Of a stretch of 64,000 bases of DNA, positions 42,213 through 51,715 are shown piece by piece. Source of the stretch: Halalkalibacter oceani (lineage in GTDB: Bacteria; Bacillota; Bacilli; Bacillales; Bacillaceae_D); assembly GCF_040544555.1 (NCBI RefSeq), contig NZ_JBEPKD010000005.1, forward strand, positions 124,001 to 188,000. The letters are read 5' to 3'. Made by a program: the position numbers and the translations under genes. How positions within the stretch are numbered: position 1 is the first letter of the stretch; each line of letters starts with the position of its first letter. The notes below the pieces were generated by a model. It was given only the letters and a program-made list of their open reading frames with translations. It was not told the origin of the DNA and did no database searches.

Positions 42213-42998
42213 CTAATGGGAACCTAATTTTTTTGTTGTTTGAAAGCCGTAGCCAAGCTTGCGGGAGAGCTCCATCGCAGTTGCTTTCAATATATCAATA
42301 TTCTTCTCCAGTTCATCCTCTGTCAGCTGAGTCGCCGTGCTGGACGAACTGATCGCCGCAACGACCTGACCGGTATAATCTCTGACAGGGATCGCCACAC
42401 AAAACACGCCGGGTTCATTTTCCTGATCGTCAATCGCGTAGCCCTTTTCTTGAATCAGCTTCACTTCCTGCAGAAAATCCTCTTTATTCGTAATCGTGTT
42501 CTCTGTTTGCCTTGTATATTCATAGTTTTCGAGAATCTGCTCAAGTTCTGCATCGGACTTAAAAGCGACGAGCGCCTTCCCTACCCCGCTGCTGTGAATC
42601 GGAACCCTCCGTCCGATTTTTGAATAAAGCACGGAAGCTGTCGAGCTTTCCACCTTGTCAATATAGACACCTTCCTTGCCATCCAAGATGACGAGGTGAA
42701 TCGTCCGTCCCGTTTCACGCGAAAGTTCGATTAAATGTTCCTTCGCAATTGCCCGCAGATCAAGACTTTGAATGACGAAATTCCCGCGTTCAAACAATTT
42801 CATTCCAAGCCGATAGCGGCCGTTTTCCGGGTTTTGTTCAATATAATGATGCTTCTGTAACGTCTTTAATAGAGAATGAACCGTGCTTTTGTGAAGCACC
42901 ATCCGCTCACTAATCTCTGTTATTTTCAGCTCTGTTTCATACTCGTCGAAAAGGTCGAGAATCCGCAGCGCTCTATCGACAGACTGAATAATTGGCAT
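42213..42998 (-). CDS. IclR-family transcriptional regulator
   Basis: The 261-residue protein has an N-terminal winged helix (ALRILDLFDEYETELKITEISERM, then HKSTVHSLLKTLQKHHYIEQ) and a C-terminal IclR effector domain with DQENEPGVFCVAIPVRD. IclR regulators of this kind (KdgR-like) respond to 2-keto-3-deoxy sugar acids. It lies inside the pentonate operon between the U32-like gene and the KdaD-like gene and probably controls it. No operator could be assigned with confidence. Confidence 0.92.
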   Translation of the reverse strand: MPIIQSVDRALRILDLFDEYETELKITEISERMVLHKSTVHSLLKTLQKHHYIEQNPENGRYRLGMKLFERGNFVIQSLDLRAIAKEHLIELSRETGRTIHLVILDGKEGVYIDKVESSTASVLYSKIGRRVPIHSSGVGKALVAFKSDAELEQILENYEYTRQTENTITNKEDFLQEVKLIQEKGYAIDDQENEPGVFCVAIPVRDYTGQVVAAISSSSTATQLTEDELEKNIDILKATAMELSRKLGYGFQTTKKLGSH

Positions 42999-43101
42999 AA
43001 TCGTTCATCCCTTACTGTTATACTTATCGTTTCTCCCTCATGATAGCATGGTTATGATGAAAAGATAAGCATATCGCTAGAAAGACTGCTATTTTTGAAG
43101 C

Positions 43102-44049
43102 TTAGTTCGCGGCAACCTTCTGCACCGGCACAGCGAGTCCTTCTGCACCTTTTTCAGACGTTTTCAGGTCAGGAGCATAGCGCTTCAGTAAATCGAGCCC
43201 GATCTTCGCCCGACGGACGCGCTCTTTACAAAGGGCAATGGATGTGCTTTCAAGATGCGTGCCTGACGGATAAATATTCGGCGAATTACGAAGTCCGAAT
43301 TTAATATAAACCGGCGCGGCAACCCGAATAATTTCCGGAATTTCATAATGACGGATGTAGCCGCCGACATCATCCGGTGCTTCGACGTAAATATCAATCG
43401 GAATGTCGATCGCCTGACGGATTTCTGACAGCTTCGCCAAGGTTAAATCCGTTGGCACATTGTACGTGTCAGCTCCAGCATCCTGAATCAATTTAATGGA
43501 AACCGGATTTGATTGCGCCATTTGCACTGAAATTTTTACGATTAAGTCATCCGGAAGCTCCCCGGCTTTGCGACATTCATTCACTAAAGCCAACAGTCCC
43601 TCATCGGAAACGAGAATACTACGAATACCGAAGTCGCACGCACGCTTAATATCTTCAATTGCATAAACGAGCTGATCAACCCCTTGGGAACGCAATCCAG
43701 CAATTTTCCCGGCACTCGCATGTTGCATCGGCGTGATGTCAAATGTTCCACGCGGGCCGACAAACAAGCTGACTTCCAAGTTTTCGCGTCTGCCGATTTC
43801 AGCCATCTTCTCAAGCTCTTCATCCGTTAACAGCATGATTCCACTTCCTTGAGAAATCCGGTGAATGTGAACATCATAATCCTTGCATGAGTCAACAAGC
43901 GCCTCGAATGAAGCCGGGCCTTCTACACTTGGCAGTTCAACGCGATATTGCGCCCCATCTGGAAACGTTTTTGTTGACGTTGGCAGGTGCGCGCTTCCTC
44001 CTGTGGACGGAAAGCCTAATTTCTCAATAAATTGTCTTGTTTTTTCCAT
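43102..44049 (-). CDS. U32-peptidase-like TIM-barrel protein
   Basis: The 315-residue protein is a TIM-barrel-like sequence with alternating strands and helices and the segments VHIHRISQGSG, VSLFVGPRG, IRSILVSDEG and PVYIKFGLRNSPNIYPSG. Similar genes are annotated as U32 family peptidase in Bacillaceae and appear beside IlvD/EDD dehydratase genes. The classical collagenase signature of U32 is not evident, so it may be an unrelated enzyme in sugar-acid metabolism, such as an aldolase or racemase. It starts 23 bases after the dehydratase gene. Confidence 0.6.
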   Translation of the reverse strand: MEKTRQFIEKLGFPSTGGSAHLPTSTKTFPDGAQYRVELPSVEGPASFEALVDSCKDYDVHIHRISQGSGIMLLTDEELEKMAEIGRRENLEVSLFVGPRGTFDITPMQHASAGKIAGLRSQGVDQLVYAIEDIKRACDFGIRSILVSDEGLLALVNECRKAGELPDDLIVKISVQMAQSNPVSIKLIQDAGADTYNVPTDLTLAKLSEIRQAIDIPIDIYVEAPDDVGGYIRHYEIPEIIRVAAPVYIKFGLRNSPNIYPSGTHLESTSIALCKERVRRAKIGLDLLKRYAPDLKTSEKGAEGLAVPVQKVAAN

Positions 44050-44072
44050 TCTTTATTCCTCCTTTAAGGTAA

Positions 44073-46244
44073 TTAATCAACATCAATTTTATAGTCAAGG
44101 ACGGCTTCTTCTGCGACTGCTAACGGCACGACACCGTTCGCTGCGTCCGTATGACCAACCATACGGTTGCTTGCGGCGACTAAACGCTGGCGCTTGTTAA
44201 TCGATGCAAGCCTTTCTTCTGCCAGCTCTGTTCGTTCCTGGCGGATATGGTCAAATCTGAACTCCAGTTTACCTCCACGGAAAGCCGCTTCATCAATAAA
44301 CTCGATTTTCCGCTCGCGAAGACTTAAATAGAGAAGGTCGCCTGTTTGCAAGTAAAGGATACCGCCACCTTCTTTAGCCTCCGGCGTCATATGACCAATT
44401 GCCGCTCCGTAGGAAACCCCGGAATAACGGCCATCACTGATTAATGTAACAAGCCGTTTCAGCTTGCGATTGGCATTAATGTGCTGCATCGGCGTGAACA
44501 TCTCCGGCATCCCGAAGGCGGCCGGCCCTTGACCGGATACGATAATCGCGATTTTCAGCACAGCTTCCTCCACCATTTTGTCAAACAATGTTTCATAGTC
44601 ATCGTTTTTCCAAGCTTCGTAATGTTCAGGACCGTTTTGCTTTAGAAGCGCAAGCAGATTATCATAGGCAAAGCGTTTTTCTGCTTTGATTTTCGCCAAA
44701 AGCTCTGTATCGAGCAGGTTACGGTTCGCTTCATCTTCATTTTCATAATAGAGGACGAACGCCGCCTTTTTATCAAATTGATCCAATTGTAGCGTTGTCA
44801 TCCCGCTAATCTTGACCACAGCGCTTTCAAAGAAGTTGCCTGTCAGTACATCCACTCCACTAAACGGACGGCGCGGCTTTGATAAAATAACCGGATTATC
44901 CTTTACATTGTCAGCTGCCAAATGATCGGTATTCGCTAACCGCTCACGCCATGTTGTCCCAGTGACGGTTGGCGCGTCGACATCCATCGGCACCCCATTT
45001 TGCAGCAGTTCATAGAACAGGCTTTCCATTCCGCGGCTTTCACTGTCACAGCATTGCATCGCCAGGGCGAAAATATCTCTACCTTCTGTCAGGCTGTAAT
45101 TAAACAAGTCCGGAACGGGATGGGCGTGGTGAATCTCATCTAAATCCCACAGGTTGAACTTATAGCCGCCAAACAGCATCCCTGCTACGACGTGCATCAT
45201 TAAATTCGTTGAGCCGCCTGAAGAGCTGTGAATCCGGATTGCATTGCGGATATTGCGCGCCATCAAATTGGCGGCACCAAACACCGGATTGTTAATCATC
45301 ACGGCCAGGCTGTCGAGCGCCTCGTTGACCTGCTCCTGATTCGGGGACTCTGTTAACAGCTCAAGCGCTGGATGAACAAGCCCCATTCCGGCTACAATAT
45401 GGCGCGAGCTGTTTCCTGTTCCGTTGAAAGCACAGACACCGCCGCTCCCATCACAGGTCGCAACCGCCAGGCGCTTCTCATAATCCTTATGCGCCGCTTT
45501 AGAAATCAGGCCTCTTTCGACAGCCCGCTCCAGAACACCTTGGAACGCCGTATTTGAGGAACATTGGAGAATGTAATCCATCGCATCGCGCAAATCATAG
45601 GCGATGTCATCCGCTCCTTGCTCTTCTGCTTTTTTAGCGACCTCCTCCAGTTCGGCAAAAAGCTCAGTCGGGATCGTGCCACCTTGCAGGACATGGGCAG
45701 GGGCAAATGTGGCAAAGAATGGCGCTTCCCCACGATAGCGGCGAAGACGATCCAAATGGGCCATTGCGCTTACCACACCTAACGGCTGCTTATCACAGCC
45801 TTGAATAACAAAAGCACCATGATAACTGTGCGCCTCGATCTGGTTGACAACCATTTGGGCGACCGCATTTCTGCTTTGCAACGAATAGCTCATCCCCTGG
45901 TTACTTTGCGCTGTCCCATCACACATAACAGGCGTTGAAAAATAGAAAGGAACGCCGCCGTTCTGCCAGATTCGGATTGCCGCATGAGCGGATGTTTTGA
46001 AATCCATAATATGAGCCGGGTGATCCGATGAGCCGCCGATAATCGCGATACGCGGCGCATTTTCTTCAAGGCGGTTATAAATCTCTTCCAGCGTCCAATC
46101 CGGTTGTGGTCCTTCATAAGCGGAACCGAGAATTTGTTTTGAACGATCAAGCAGCCCCGCTACTGTAATTGGCTCATTTGCCTTTCCTTGGACATTGTCG
46201 CGATATGGATTAATCGAACTTTCGATTTTAGGATATAATGCCAT
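44073..46244 (-). CDS. IlvD/EDD-family sugar-acid dehydratase (YjhG/YagF-like)
   Basis: The 723-residue protein belongs to the Fe-S dehydratase family. Cluster ligands are in PVMCDGTAQSNQGMSYSL, VIQGCDKQPLG and ATCDGSGGVCAFNGTGNSS, with SSGGSTNLMMH and a C-terminal SDGRYSGVSYGAAIGHMTPEA. It is longer than dihydroxy-acid dehydratase (about 560) and resembles the YjhG/YagF type that acts on D-xylonate and related pentonates, forming 2-keto-3-deoxy acids. Its neighbours, a KdaD-like dehydratase and an ALDH, support a pentonate substrate. It follows the permease gene by 29 bases. Confidence 0.88.
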   Translation of the reverse strand: MALYPKIESSINPYRDNVQGKANEPITVAGLLDRSKQILGSAYEGPQPDWTLEEIYNRLEENAPRIAIIGGSSDHPAHIMDFKTSAHAAIRIWQNGGVPFYFSTPVMCDGTAQSNQGMSYSLQSRNAVAQMVVNQIEAHSYHGAFVIQGCDKQPLGVVSAMAHLDRLRRYRGEAPFFATFAPAHVLQGGTIPTELFAELEEVAKKAEEQGADDIAYDLRDAMDYILQCSSNTAFQGVLERAVERGLISKAAHKDYEKRLAVATCDGSGGVCAFNGTGNSSRHIVAGMGLVHPALELLTESPNQEQVNEALDSLAVMINNPVFGAANLMARNIRNAIRIHSSSGGSTNLMMHVVAGMLFGGYKFNLWDLDEIHHAHPVPDLFNYSLTEGRDIFALAMQCCDSESRGMESLFYELLQNGVPMDVDAPTVTGTTWRERLANTDHLAADNVKDNPVILSKPRRPFSGVDVLTGNFFESAVVKISGMTTLQLDQFDKKAAFVLYYENEDEANRNLLDTELLAKIKAEKRFAYDNLLALLKQNGPEHYEAWKNDDYETLFDKMVEEAVLKIAIIVSGQGPAAFGMPEMFTPMQHINANRKLKRLVTLISDGRYSGVSYGAAIGHMTPEAKEGGGILYLQTGDLLYLSLRERKIEFIDEAAFRGGKLEFRFDHIRQERTELAEERLASINKRQRLVAASNRMVGHTDAANGVVPLAVAEEAVLDYKIDVD

Positions 46245-46273
46245 GTAATCCCCTCCTCTTTAAAATAGAACTT

Positions 46274-47650
46274 TCATAATAAGAGCAAAGCAACGATTGT
46301 TCCCGCGCCGCCAAACAGCAAAGCAAAAGCAAGGTTCCAGATCGAAATACGGTACGGGTTTTCTTCAAGCAGGACACCGGTGATTGAGACGGAAACATTA
46401 AAAGGTCCGGCCATAACCGTCGCCAGGCTTGATGTAATCAGGACAATGGACATGCTTAAAGGTGAAACCGCTGTCAGTACAGGATAGATCACCTCGCCCA
46501 AAAGACTGAGCGTCACTAGAGGATGAAACCCAACCATTGCCAGTGCCAGAAAGATGACCTGAACGGATACAAACAGCAGCACCGGCCAATCCGCTAACGC
46601 CATAAAAGGGCGCTGCAGCACATCCATGTAACCGGATTCACGAAGAACACTAATAAAAAAACCGACGGATAGGAACAGCACCATATAATTTTGCAAAGTC
46701 ACTGTCCGCTTTTTCCATGTTTCGACACTATAGGCGGCATATGACCGTAAGCGCTTAATCGAGCAGGCCCACAAAAGGGAATACGGAATGATCAGAAACG
46801 CCACAGCTTCAAGGAAGCTTAGCTCCACCAGCCTTTTGACGAGAATAATCGTGCTGATAAAAATAACGAGATAGATCGCCAGAGCGATAATTTTCATCAC
46901 AACTCTGTGGTCGATTGAACGAATCTGGCCGTTCTGATCCGGATAGGCTTCAAGTGAATAACGCTTATATCTCCATCCGATTCCCCAGTCTGCCAGCAGC
47001 AGCAAAAACGATAGCAATAAAAGCCAAGGTAAAACCGTTACATAATTAACTCCCGTCATATCAATACTTAAAGCAACCAAAACCTCCATCGGACTCCAGA
47101 CGAGACAAAGTGCATAGCCCCGCAACATCGCCCGGCTGATAAAAACGGATCTGAGCTTTTTCGCTTTTTCCTTCAGGTTCTTTTCAAGCACATGATGAAC
47201 AAGTGGCAGAGTGCCGATATTTAGAAAACTTCCGAGTAAAAAGCTGACAAATGAACCACGGTAATACAGCTGGCCTAAATGATTTGTTTTAGCCTTGAGC
47301 AGACGGTTAACACTTTGATCATAGCGTCCGACAATGATAATGCTGTTAATAAAAGGAAGCACTAAAATAATCGTTACGATAATGACCGTAGAAGTCATCA
47401 AAAACGGAATATGATGAATCGGATGTTCAATAAAAGGATAAAGGCCCGCTCCGATGATTAGAAATAGAAACCCTGAAATTTTATAAAGTCCTTTTGCCGC
47501 TTTAAAGGAAAAAACCAGAGAAAGGATCGCCAGCATACCTACAATGTACTCAAGCGCTTCGCTTTGAACAAAAACATTCAGCATGTATAAAGCAACTAAA
47601 CTACTGTATAAAACAAGCATTCTATCTACCTTCATTTCGAGTCGCGGCAT
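46274..47650 (-). CDS. Integral membrane protein, putative sugar-acid permease
   Basis: The 458-residue protein has about 10-12 hydrophobic segments and almost no soluble domain. I do not recognise the family with certainty; the pattern (paired hydrophobic helices with GSFLNIGTLPLVHH and LVWSPMEVLVALSIDMTG) resembles ion-transporter or citrate-type permeases. As first gene of the pentonate operon it probably imports the substrate, alongside the TRAP transporter. The start is the ATG/TTG near 47650. Confidence 0.6.
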   Translation of the reverse strand: MPRLEMKVDRMLVLYSSLVALYMLNVFVQSEALEYIVGMLAILSLVFSFKAAKGLYKISGFLFLIIGAGLYPFIEHPIHHIPFLMTSTVIIVTIILVLPFINSIIIVGRYDQSVNRLLKAKTNHLGQLYYRGSFVSFLLGSFLNIGTLPLVHHVLEKNLKEKAKKLRSVFISRAMLRGYALCLVWSPMEVLVALSIDMTGVNYVTVLPWLLLLSFLLLLADWGIGWRYKRYSLEAYPDQNGQIRSIDHRVVMKIIALAIYLVIFISTIILVKRLVELSFLEAVAFLIIPYSLLWACSIKRLRSYAAYSVETWKKRTVTLQNYMVLFLSVGFFISVLRESGYMDVLQRPFMALADWPVLLFVSVQVIFLALAMVGFHPLVTLSLLGEVIYPVLTAVSPLSMSIVLITSSLATVMAGPFNVSVSITGVLLEENPYRISIWNLAFALLFGGAGTIVALLLL

Positions 47651-47823
47651 ACAAGGTTTCCAATTGTTCGATCCCTATGAAATATCCGGCAACATCTCTC
47701 ATTCTTATCTTCTTTTCCAAAAACGAAATGTGCTATTCCAGGCTCAAACGAACGATGTTTTATATTATCAAACGACGTTCCGGAAGAATCGAATCATTCA
47801 CCTCTCATTTGTTTTATAATGCA

Positions 47824-47837
47824 AAACAACGTTTTCA
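47824..47837 (-). promoter_or_regulatory. cre-like site (CcpA)
   Basis: TGAAAACGTTGTTT matches the cre consensus at 12 of 14 positions. It is followed 8 bases later by a TATAAA-like -10 box, a position that fits repression. Confidence 0.5.
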
Positions 47838-47848
47838 TTTCGTCTGGT

Positions 47849-47876
47849 CAAGAAACCGGTCGCGACCGGTTTCTTG
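47849..47876. promoter_or_regulatory. 28-base perfect palindrome, operator or terminator
   Basis: The arms CAAGAAACCGGTCG / CGACCGGTTTCTTG are perfectly symmetric without a loop. There is no T-run after it on either strand. A homodimer operator (for example IclR) or a terminator of dctM are both possible. Confidence 0.55.
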
Positions 47877-47953
47877 TAAACGAATTCATTTCTTATAACA
47901 TAATATATTTAGGTGAAAGTGTCAACAGAATTTTGACAATTCCGTCCTATTTC

Positions 47954-49231
47954 TTATTTCATCATTTCGACTAAAAACAGCGATATTGGCGGAATGAATA
48001 TGACAATAAACAACGTAATCAGCATCGCCAGGAAAAACGGGACAATCGATTTCGACAATGTTTCAATTGATAATCCAGATATCCCTGACCCAACAAACAA
48101 GTTAACTCCGAGTGGCGGTGTAATGAAGCCAATCGCCAAGTTAACGACCATAATAATGCCGAAATGAATCGGATCATATCCAATATTAACAGCAATCGGC
48201 AGTAAAATTGGTGTCAAAATAATAATCGCCGCCAACGTATCCATAAAGCAGCCGACAATCAAAAGCAAAATCGTAATGAGTAAAATAATGACAATCGGAC
48301 TTTCCGAGATTGACAGCATCCATGCTGCAATTTCATTTGGAATCTGCTCCATTGTTAGTAACTTTCCAAATGCAGTTGCCGTTCCAACAATAATTAAAAT
48401 CGTTGCGGTCGTCAGCGCCGCATCGGCTATCACTTTTGGCAGATCGCTGAACCTGATTTCACGGTATAAAAGCATTCCGGCGAGCAAGCCATATACAACT
48501 GCCACAACAGCAGCTTCCGTCGGCGTGAAAATCCCTCCGTAAATCCCGCCAAGGATGATTACTGGAATTAACAATGCCCACTTCGCTTCCCAGAACGCTT
48601 TCCCGATCAGCTTAATACTTGTCTTTTCTCCCGTACCTGTATAGCCTTTTTTCCGAGAGTGAAAATAAGCGTAAACCATCAAAGCGAGACCGACAAGAAG
48701 CCCGGGAATAACCCCGGCAATAAACAGGTCACCGATCGACGTACTGCCGACTACACCATAAATGACCATCGGAATACTTGGAGGAATGATAACCCCTAAC
48801 GAACCTGCTGCGGCAACTGTCGCCGTTGCAAACCTTTTGTCATATCCTTGCCGAACCATCGCCGGAATCATAATTCCTCCGACTGCCGCAACAGTGGCTG
48901 GACCCGAGCCCGAAATCGCTGCAAAAAACATACATGTAATAATCGTTGCGATTGCGAAACCTCCCGTTTTGTTTCCGACAAGCGCGTTCGCTACACGAAA
49001 CAGCCGATCAGAGATCCCCCCCTTTCCCATAATTTCACCGGCCAGAATAAAGAACGGCACCGCCATCAGAGGAAAAGAATCGATCGAGGTGACAAGTTCT
49101 TTCGTCAGAAAGTCAACCGGAAATCCTGAATAAATGATTGTAACAAGCGTTGCCAGACCAATCGAAATCCCGATTGGCACACTTAAAAACAAAAAGATCG
49201 CAAACGTTCCAAATAAAACTGCTGAAGTCAT
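47954..49231 (-). CDS. dctM: TRAP transporter large permease subunit
   Basis: The 425-residue membrane protein has about 11-12 transmembrane segments and is of DctM type. It has the characteristic GKGGISDRLFRVANALVG, a conserved ATVAAVGGIMIPAM segment, AAAGSLGVIIPPSIPMVIYG, and LIVGCFMDTLAAIIILTPILLPI. It forms the sodium- or proton-driven transmembrane channel of a tripartite transporter for small organic acids. It follows dctQ by 12 bases. Confidence 0.96.
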   Translation of the reverse strand: MTSAVLFGTFAIFLFLSVPIGISIGLATLVTIIYSGFPVDFLTKELVTSIDSFPLMAVPFFILAGEIMGKGGISDRLFRVANALVGNKTGGFAIATIITCMFFAAISGSGPATVAAVGGIMIPAMVRQGYDKRFATATVAAAGSLGVIIPPSIPMVIYGVVGSTSIGDLFIAGVIPGLLVGLALMVYAYFHSRKKGYTGTGEKTSIKLIGKAFWEAKWALLIPVIILGGIYGGIFTPTEAAVVAVVYGLLAGMLLYREIRFSDLPKVIADAALTTATILIIVGTATAFGKLLTMEQIPNEIAAWMLSISESPIVIILLITILLLIVGCFMDTLAAIIILTPILLPIAVNIGYDPIHFGIIMVVNLAIGFITPPLGVNLFVGSGISGLSIETLSKSIVPFFLAMLITLFIVIFIPPISLFLVEMMK

Positions 49232-49243
49232 CTGTCTCCCCCC

Positions 49244-49768
49244 TTACTCCTCTTTCAATTTCTCAAATTCTGTTTTCGGATCAAAAGAACCTTTGCCCAT
49301 TAAAGCCTTACATTGAGCAATTAAATTTTGAATAATCCGGATTGATGTAAGAGCCATTCCAAAAGGAGCCGCTAAATAAACAAGTCCCATCGGAATCTGG
49401 TTAGCCGGAGATTTTTGACCAAAGGCGAGCAACTGTTCAGAAATACGGTAGCCGTAGATCACGACAAAAATCGCAAAAGCCAAGAATAACAGATTCGAAA
49501 TAATATTAAAGACGATTTTCCCTTTGTCTTTGAACAGCAGCAACAGAACGTCCACTTTTATATGACGCTGCTTCTTCACGCCATAGCTGATTCCGATGTA
49601 CACAGCCCAAATGAAGCAATACCGTGCTAATTCTTCCGACCAGGAAAGAGAGTTTTGCATGACATACCGCATAAATACTTGAACAAAAATCACGATAACC
49701 ATCACACTTGAGAGTAGAACAAGCAACACTTTTTCTGCATTCTCATCAAGCCAATGTAGCGCCTTCAT
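49244..49768 (-). CDS. dctQ: TRAP transporter small permease subunit
   Basis: The 174-residue DctQ-type protein has four hydrophobic segments and the conserved VFMRYVMQNSLSWSEELARYCFIWAVYIG. It joins with DctM in the membrane. A 390-base structured gap separates it from dctP upstream. Confidence 0.95.
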   Translation of the reverse strand: MKALHWLDENAEKVLLVLLSSVMVIVIFVQVFMRYVMQNSLSWSEELARYCFIWAVYIGISYGVKKQRHIKVDVLLLLFKDKGKIVFNIISNLLFLAFAIFVVIYGYRISEQLLAFGQKSPANQIPMGLVYLAAPFGMALTSIRIIQNLIAQCKALMGKGSFDPKTEFEKLKEE

Positions 49769-50158
49769 CTTCCTTCACCTCTTTTTATTGAACAATTTCC
49801 CTAGATGTTGAAACGAAGGGCTTGTGCCAAAGGGGCGATTTTCTACCCTTTTGGCACAAGCCCGAAGCAGTGTGCACTGTCGCTCTTAAAAAAAGCGAGT
49901 GGAGGATCCCACTCCTTGCCGGGCGAGAACGAAGCCAGTGCTCCTATTACCAGGCGCCTTTTGTGATCGCCGAAGCGGCACACAGAGCCTGCAAAAGCGA
50001 ATGACAGCGAGCAAGGAAGCGGTTTCTTTCCTGCTCGCTGCGTACTGAAACAGTACAGCCGCTACTTACATTGGACTTTTGGAAGGCCTGTAAGAGAAGT
50101 CTTCTGTCCGGTTATAAGACGGCAGTCATTCTATTATGTCATAGAACGTCTTGACCCA
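49769..50158. other. Structured spacer between dctP and dctQ
   Basis: The 13-bp hairpin at 49818-49863 (GGGCTTGTGCCAA / TTGGCACAAGCCC) lacks a U-run. Shorter inverted repeats follow: GAGTGG / CCCACTC (about 49900), GCGAGCA / TGCTCGC (about 50009-50040) and GTACTG / CAGTAC (about 50042). No coding region is visible. The hairpins may lower dctQM expression relative to dctP. Confidence 0.6.
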
Positions 50159-51238
50159 TTATCCTCCAGTAATCTCGGAAATCGTATTAAGGTACTCATC
50201 GACGATCTCTGCGCCAATGGAATCTTTATGCTTCTCAATTACTGGTTGAACTACTTCCTGGAAACGAGCCCGTTCTTCATCTGTAATTTCAGTGAAAGTC
50301 ATCGATTCCTTCAGTCTTTCTAGGCTTTCATCCGCTACTTCACGGTTGCGCTCACGGTTGAATAATCCAGCCTCTATCGCCGCTTCGTGAATAATGGTTT
50401 GCTGATCTGCCGATAATTCATCCCAAATCGACTTACTGAATAAAAACAGGAATGGTGTGTAAACATGATTCGTATCAGAAATATGCTCCTGTACTTCAGC
50501 GTACTGGCTTAAATCAATCGTCGGATAAGGATTCTCCTGTCCATCAACTGTTCCTTGCTGCATCGCTGTAAAAAGCTCTGTAAATGCCATTGGTGTCGGG
50601 TTAGCCCCCATTTCTCTCCAGGCATCAAGATGAATTTCATTTTCCATTGTCCGGATCTTCAAGCCATTCAAATCTTCCACTGACGCTACCGGACGGACGC
50701 TGTTTGTCAGATTACGGAAGCCGTTTTCCCACCATGCGAGCCCTACAAGTCCTTGTGATTCAAGTAATCCGAACATTTTCTCACCGAATGGACCATCAAG
50801 CAGTTCATCGGCTACTGCCGGATCAGAAATCGTAAACGGTAAATCAAACACGCCGTACTCTGGTAGGAAGTTAGCAAGCGGTGATGATGACGTTACAACG
50901 ATTTCCAGCGTTCCAAGCTGAAGCATTTCAATCGCCGAACGGTCATCCGCGATTTGACCTGAGTGATACACCTGCACTTCAAAATCATCTGTTTGCTCTT
51001 CAACAAGTTCTTTAAATCTTAATGATGCTTCATAAGCCGGGTGCTGGTCGTTAATTCCGTTACTGACGCGGATAACTCTTTTATCACCGGAACCAGCTGC
51101 TGCCTCTTCGCCGCCTTCTGTCTCAGCTGGCGCATCGTCGCCGTTATCTGCCGGTGCCGGCTCGTTTCCGCCGCCACCCCCACAAGCTGCTAAAAATAAG
51201 ACTAACACCATCAACACACTAACCAATTTTACCTTCAT
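50159..51238 (-). CDS. dctP: TRAP transporter solute-binding lipoprotein
   Basis: The 359-residue protein has a lipoprotein signal with lipobox LAAC at about residue 19, then an acidic low-complexity linker (Asp/Glu/Ala/Gly, about 20-50). The DctP domain follows, with VQVYHSGQIADDRSAIEML, the ligand-binding Arg in GLKIRTMENEIHLDAWREMGANPTPMAFTELFTAMQQGTVDGQENP, and a helical C-terminal part. It captures the solute for DctQM. The sequence is of the kind that binds sugar acids or C4-dicarboxylates. It has two cre-like sites upstream. Confidence 0.95.
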   Translation of the reverse strand: MKVKLVSVLMVLVLFLAACGGGGGNEPAPADNGDDAPAETEGGEEAAAGSGDKRVIRVSNGINDQHPAYEASLRFKELVEEQTDDFEVQVYHSGQIADDRSAIEMLQLGTLEIVVTSSSPLANFLPEYGVFDLPFTISDPAVADELLDGPFGEKMFGLLESQGLVGLAWWENGFRNLTNSVRPVASVEDLNGLKIRTMENEIHLDAWREMGANPTPMAFTELFTAMQQGTVDGQENPYPTIDLSQYAEVQEHISDTNHVYTPFLFLFSKSIWDELSADQQTIIHEAAIEAGLFNRERNREVADESLERLKESMTFTEITDEERARFQEVVQPVIEKHKDSIGAEIVDEYLNTISEITGG

Positions 51239-51368
51239 ACGAATTAACCCTCCTCATTTTCTATATCTTTTCGTCTTTAAGACTTAACAAGGTAGCCGGC
51301 CATCCCACCCCCTTCCTGAAATTAATTTTATACTCTTTGAATCTACTTCCTTATTACGAGAATAGAAA

Positions 51369-51382
51369 TAATAACGCTTACA
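51369..51382 (-). promoter_or_regulatory. cre-like site 1 upstream of dctP
   Basis: TGTAAGCGTTATTA matches the cre consensus at 13 of 14 positions. Confidence 0.65.
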
Positions 51383-51428
51383 TAAAAAGACTTGTAAAAA
51401 CGCTTTTCGCCTTGCTGTCTGGATCTTT

Positions 51429-51442
51429 TGTAAGCGCTATCG
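51429..51442 (+). promoter_or_regulatory. cre-like site 2 upstream of dctP
   Basis: TGTAAGCGCTATCG matches the cre consensus at 13 of 14 positions, about 60 bases from site 1. Confidence 0.65.
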
Positions 51443-51715
51443 TTTCAACTTCTTACATAATACCCCATCTTAAAATAATAGGCAAGATCTTTTTAGAAAA
51501 TTTTTTTCAAAAAAAAATATTTTTCGAGATATTTTATTCACCTCTCTTACCCAAACAATGATTTCCACCCAAAAAAGCGATTAAGAAGGGGAAAACCCTT
51601 CGTTAACCGCTCTTGATGTCCATACTTTTTTTCTCAATGAAAAAAGGTATTTCCATTACTTTTTATCGTGATTTATTGATCCAAGTCAAAGAACACTAAA
51701 ATTTTTTTCATTAAA

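Larger units (their letters stand above)
47651..47953. other. Regulatory region ahead of the pentonate operon
   Basis: It holds a cre-like site (47824-47837) and a 28-base palindrome (47849-47876). A TATAAA-like box (about 47815) lies beside the cre-like site on the minus strand. The dctM gene ends at 47954. No protein gene is seen. Confidence 0.6.
51239..51715. other. Regulatory region upstream of dctP
   Basis: It contains two cre-like sites, a T/A-rich stretch (51480-51540) and a hairpin around 51575-51610 (AAGCGATTAAGAAGGG / CCCTTCGTTAACCGCT-type), probably the terminator for the 2-hydroxyacid dehydrogenase gene operon. No gene is seen. Confidence 0.6.
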
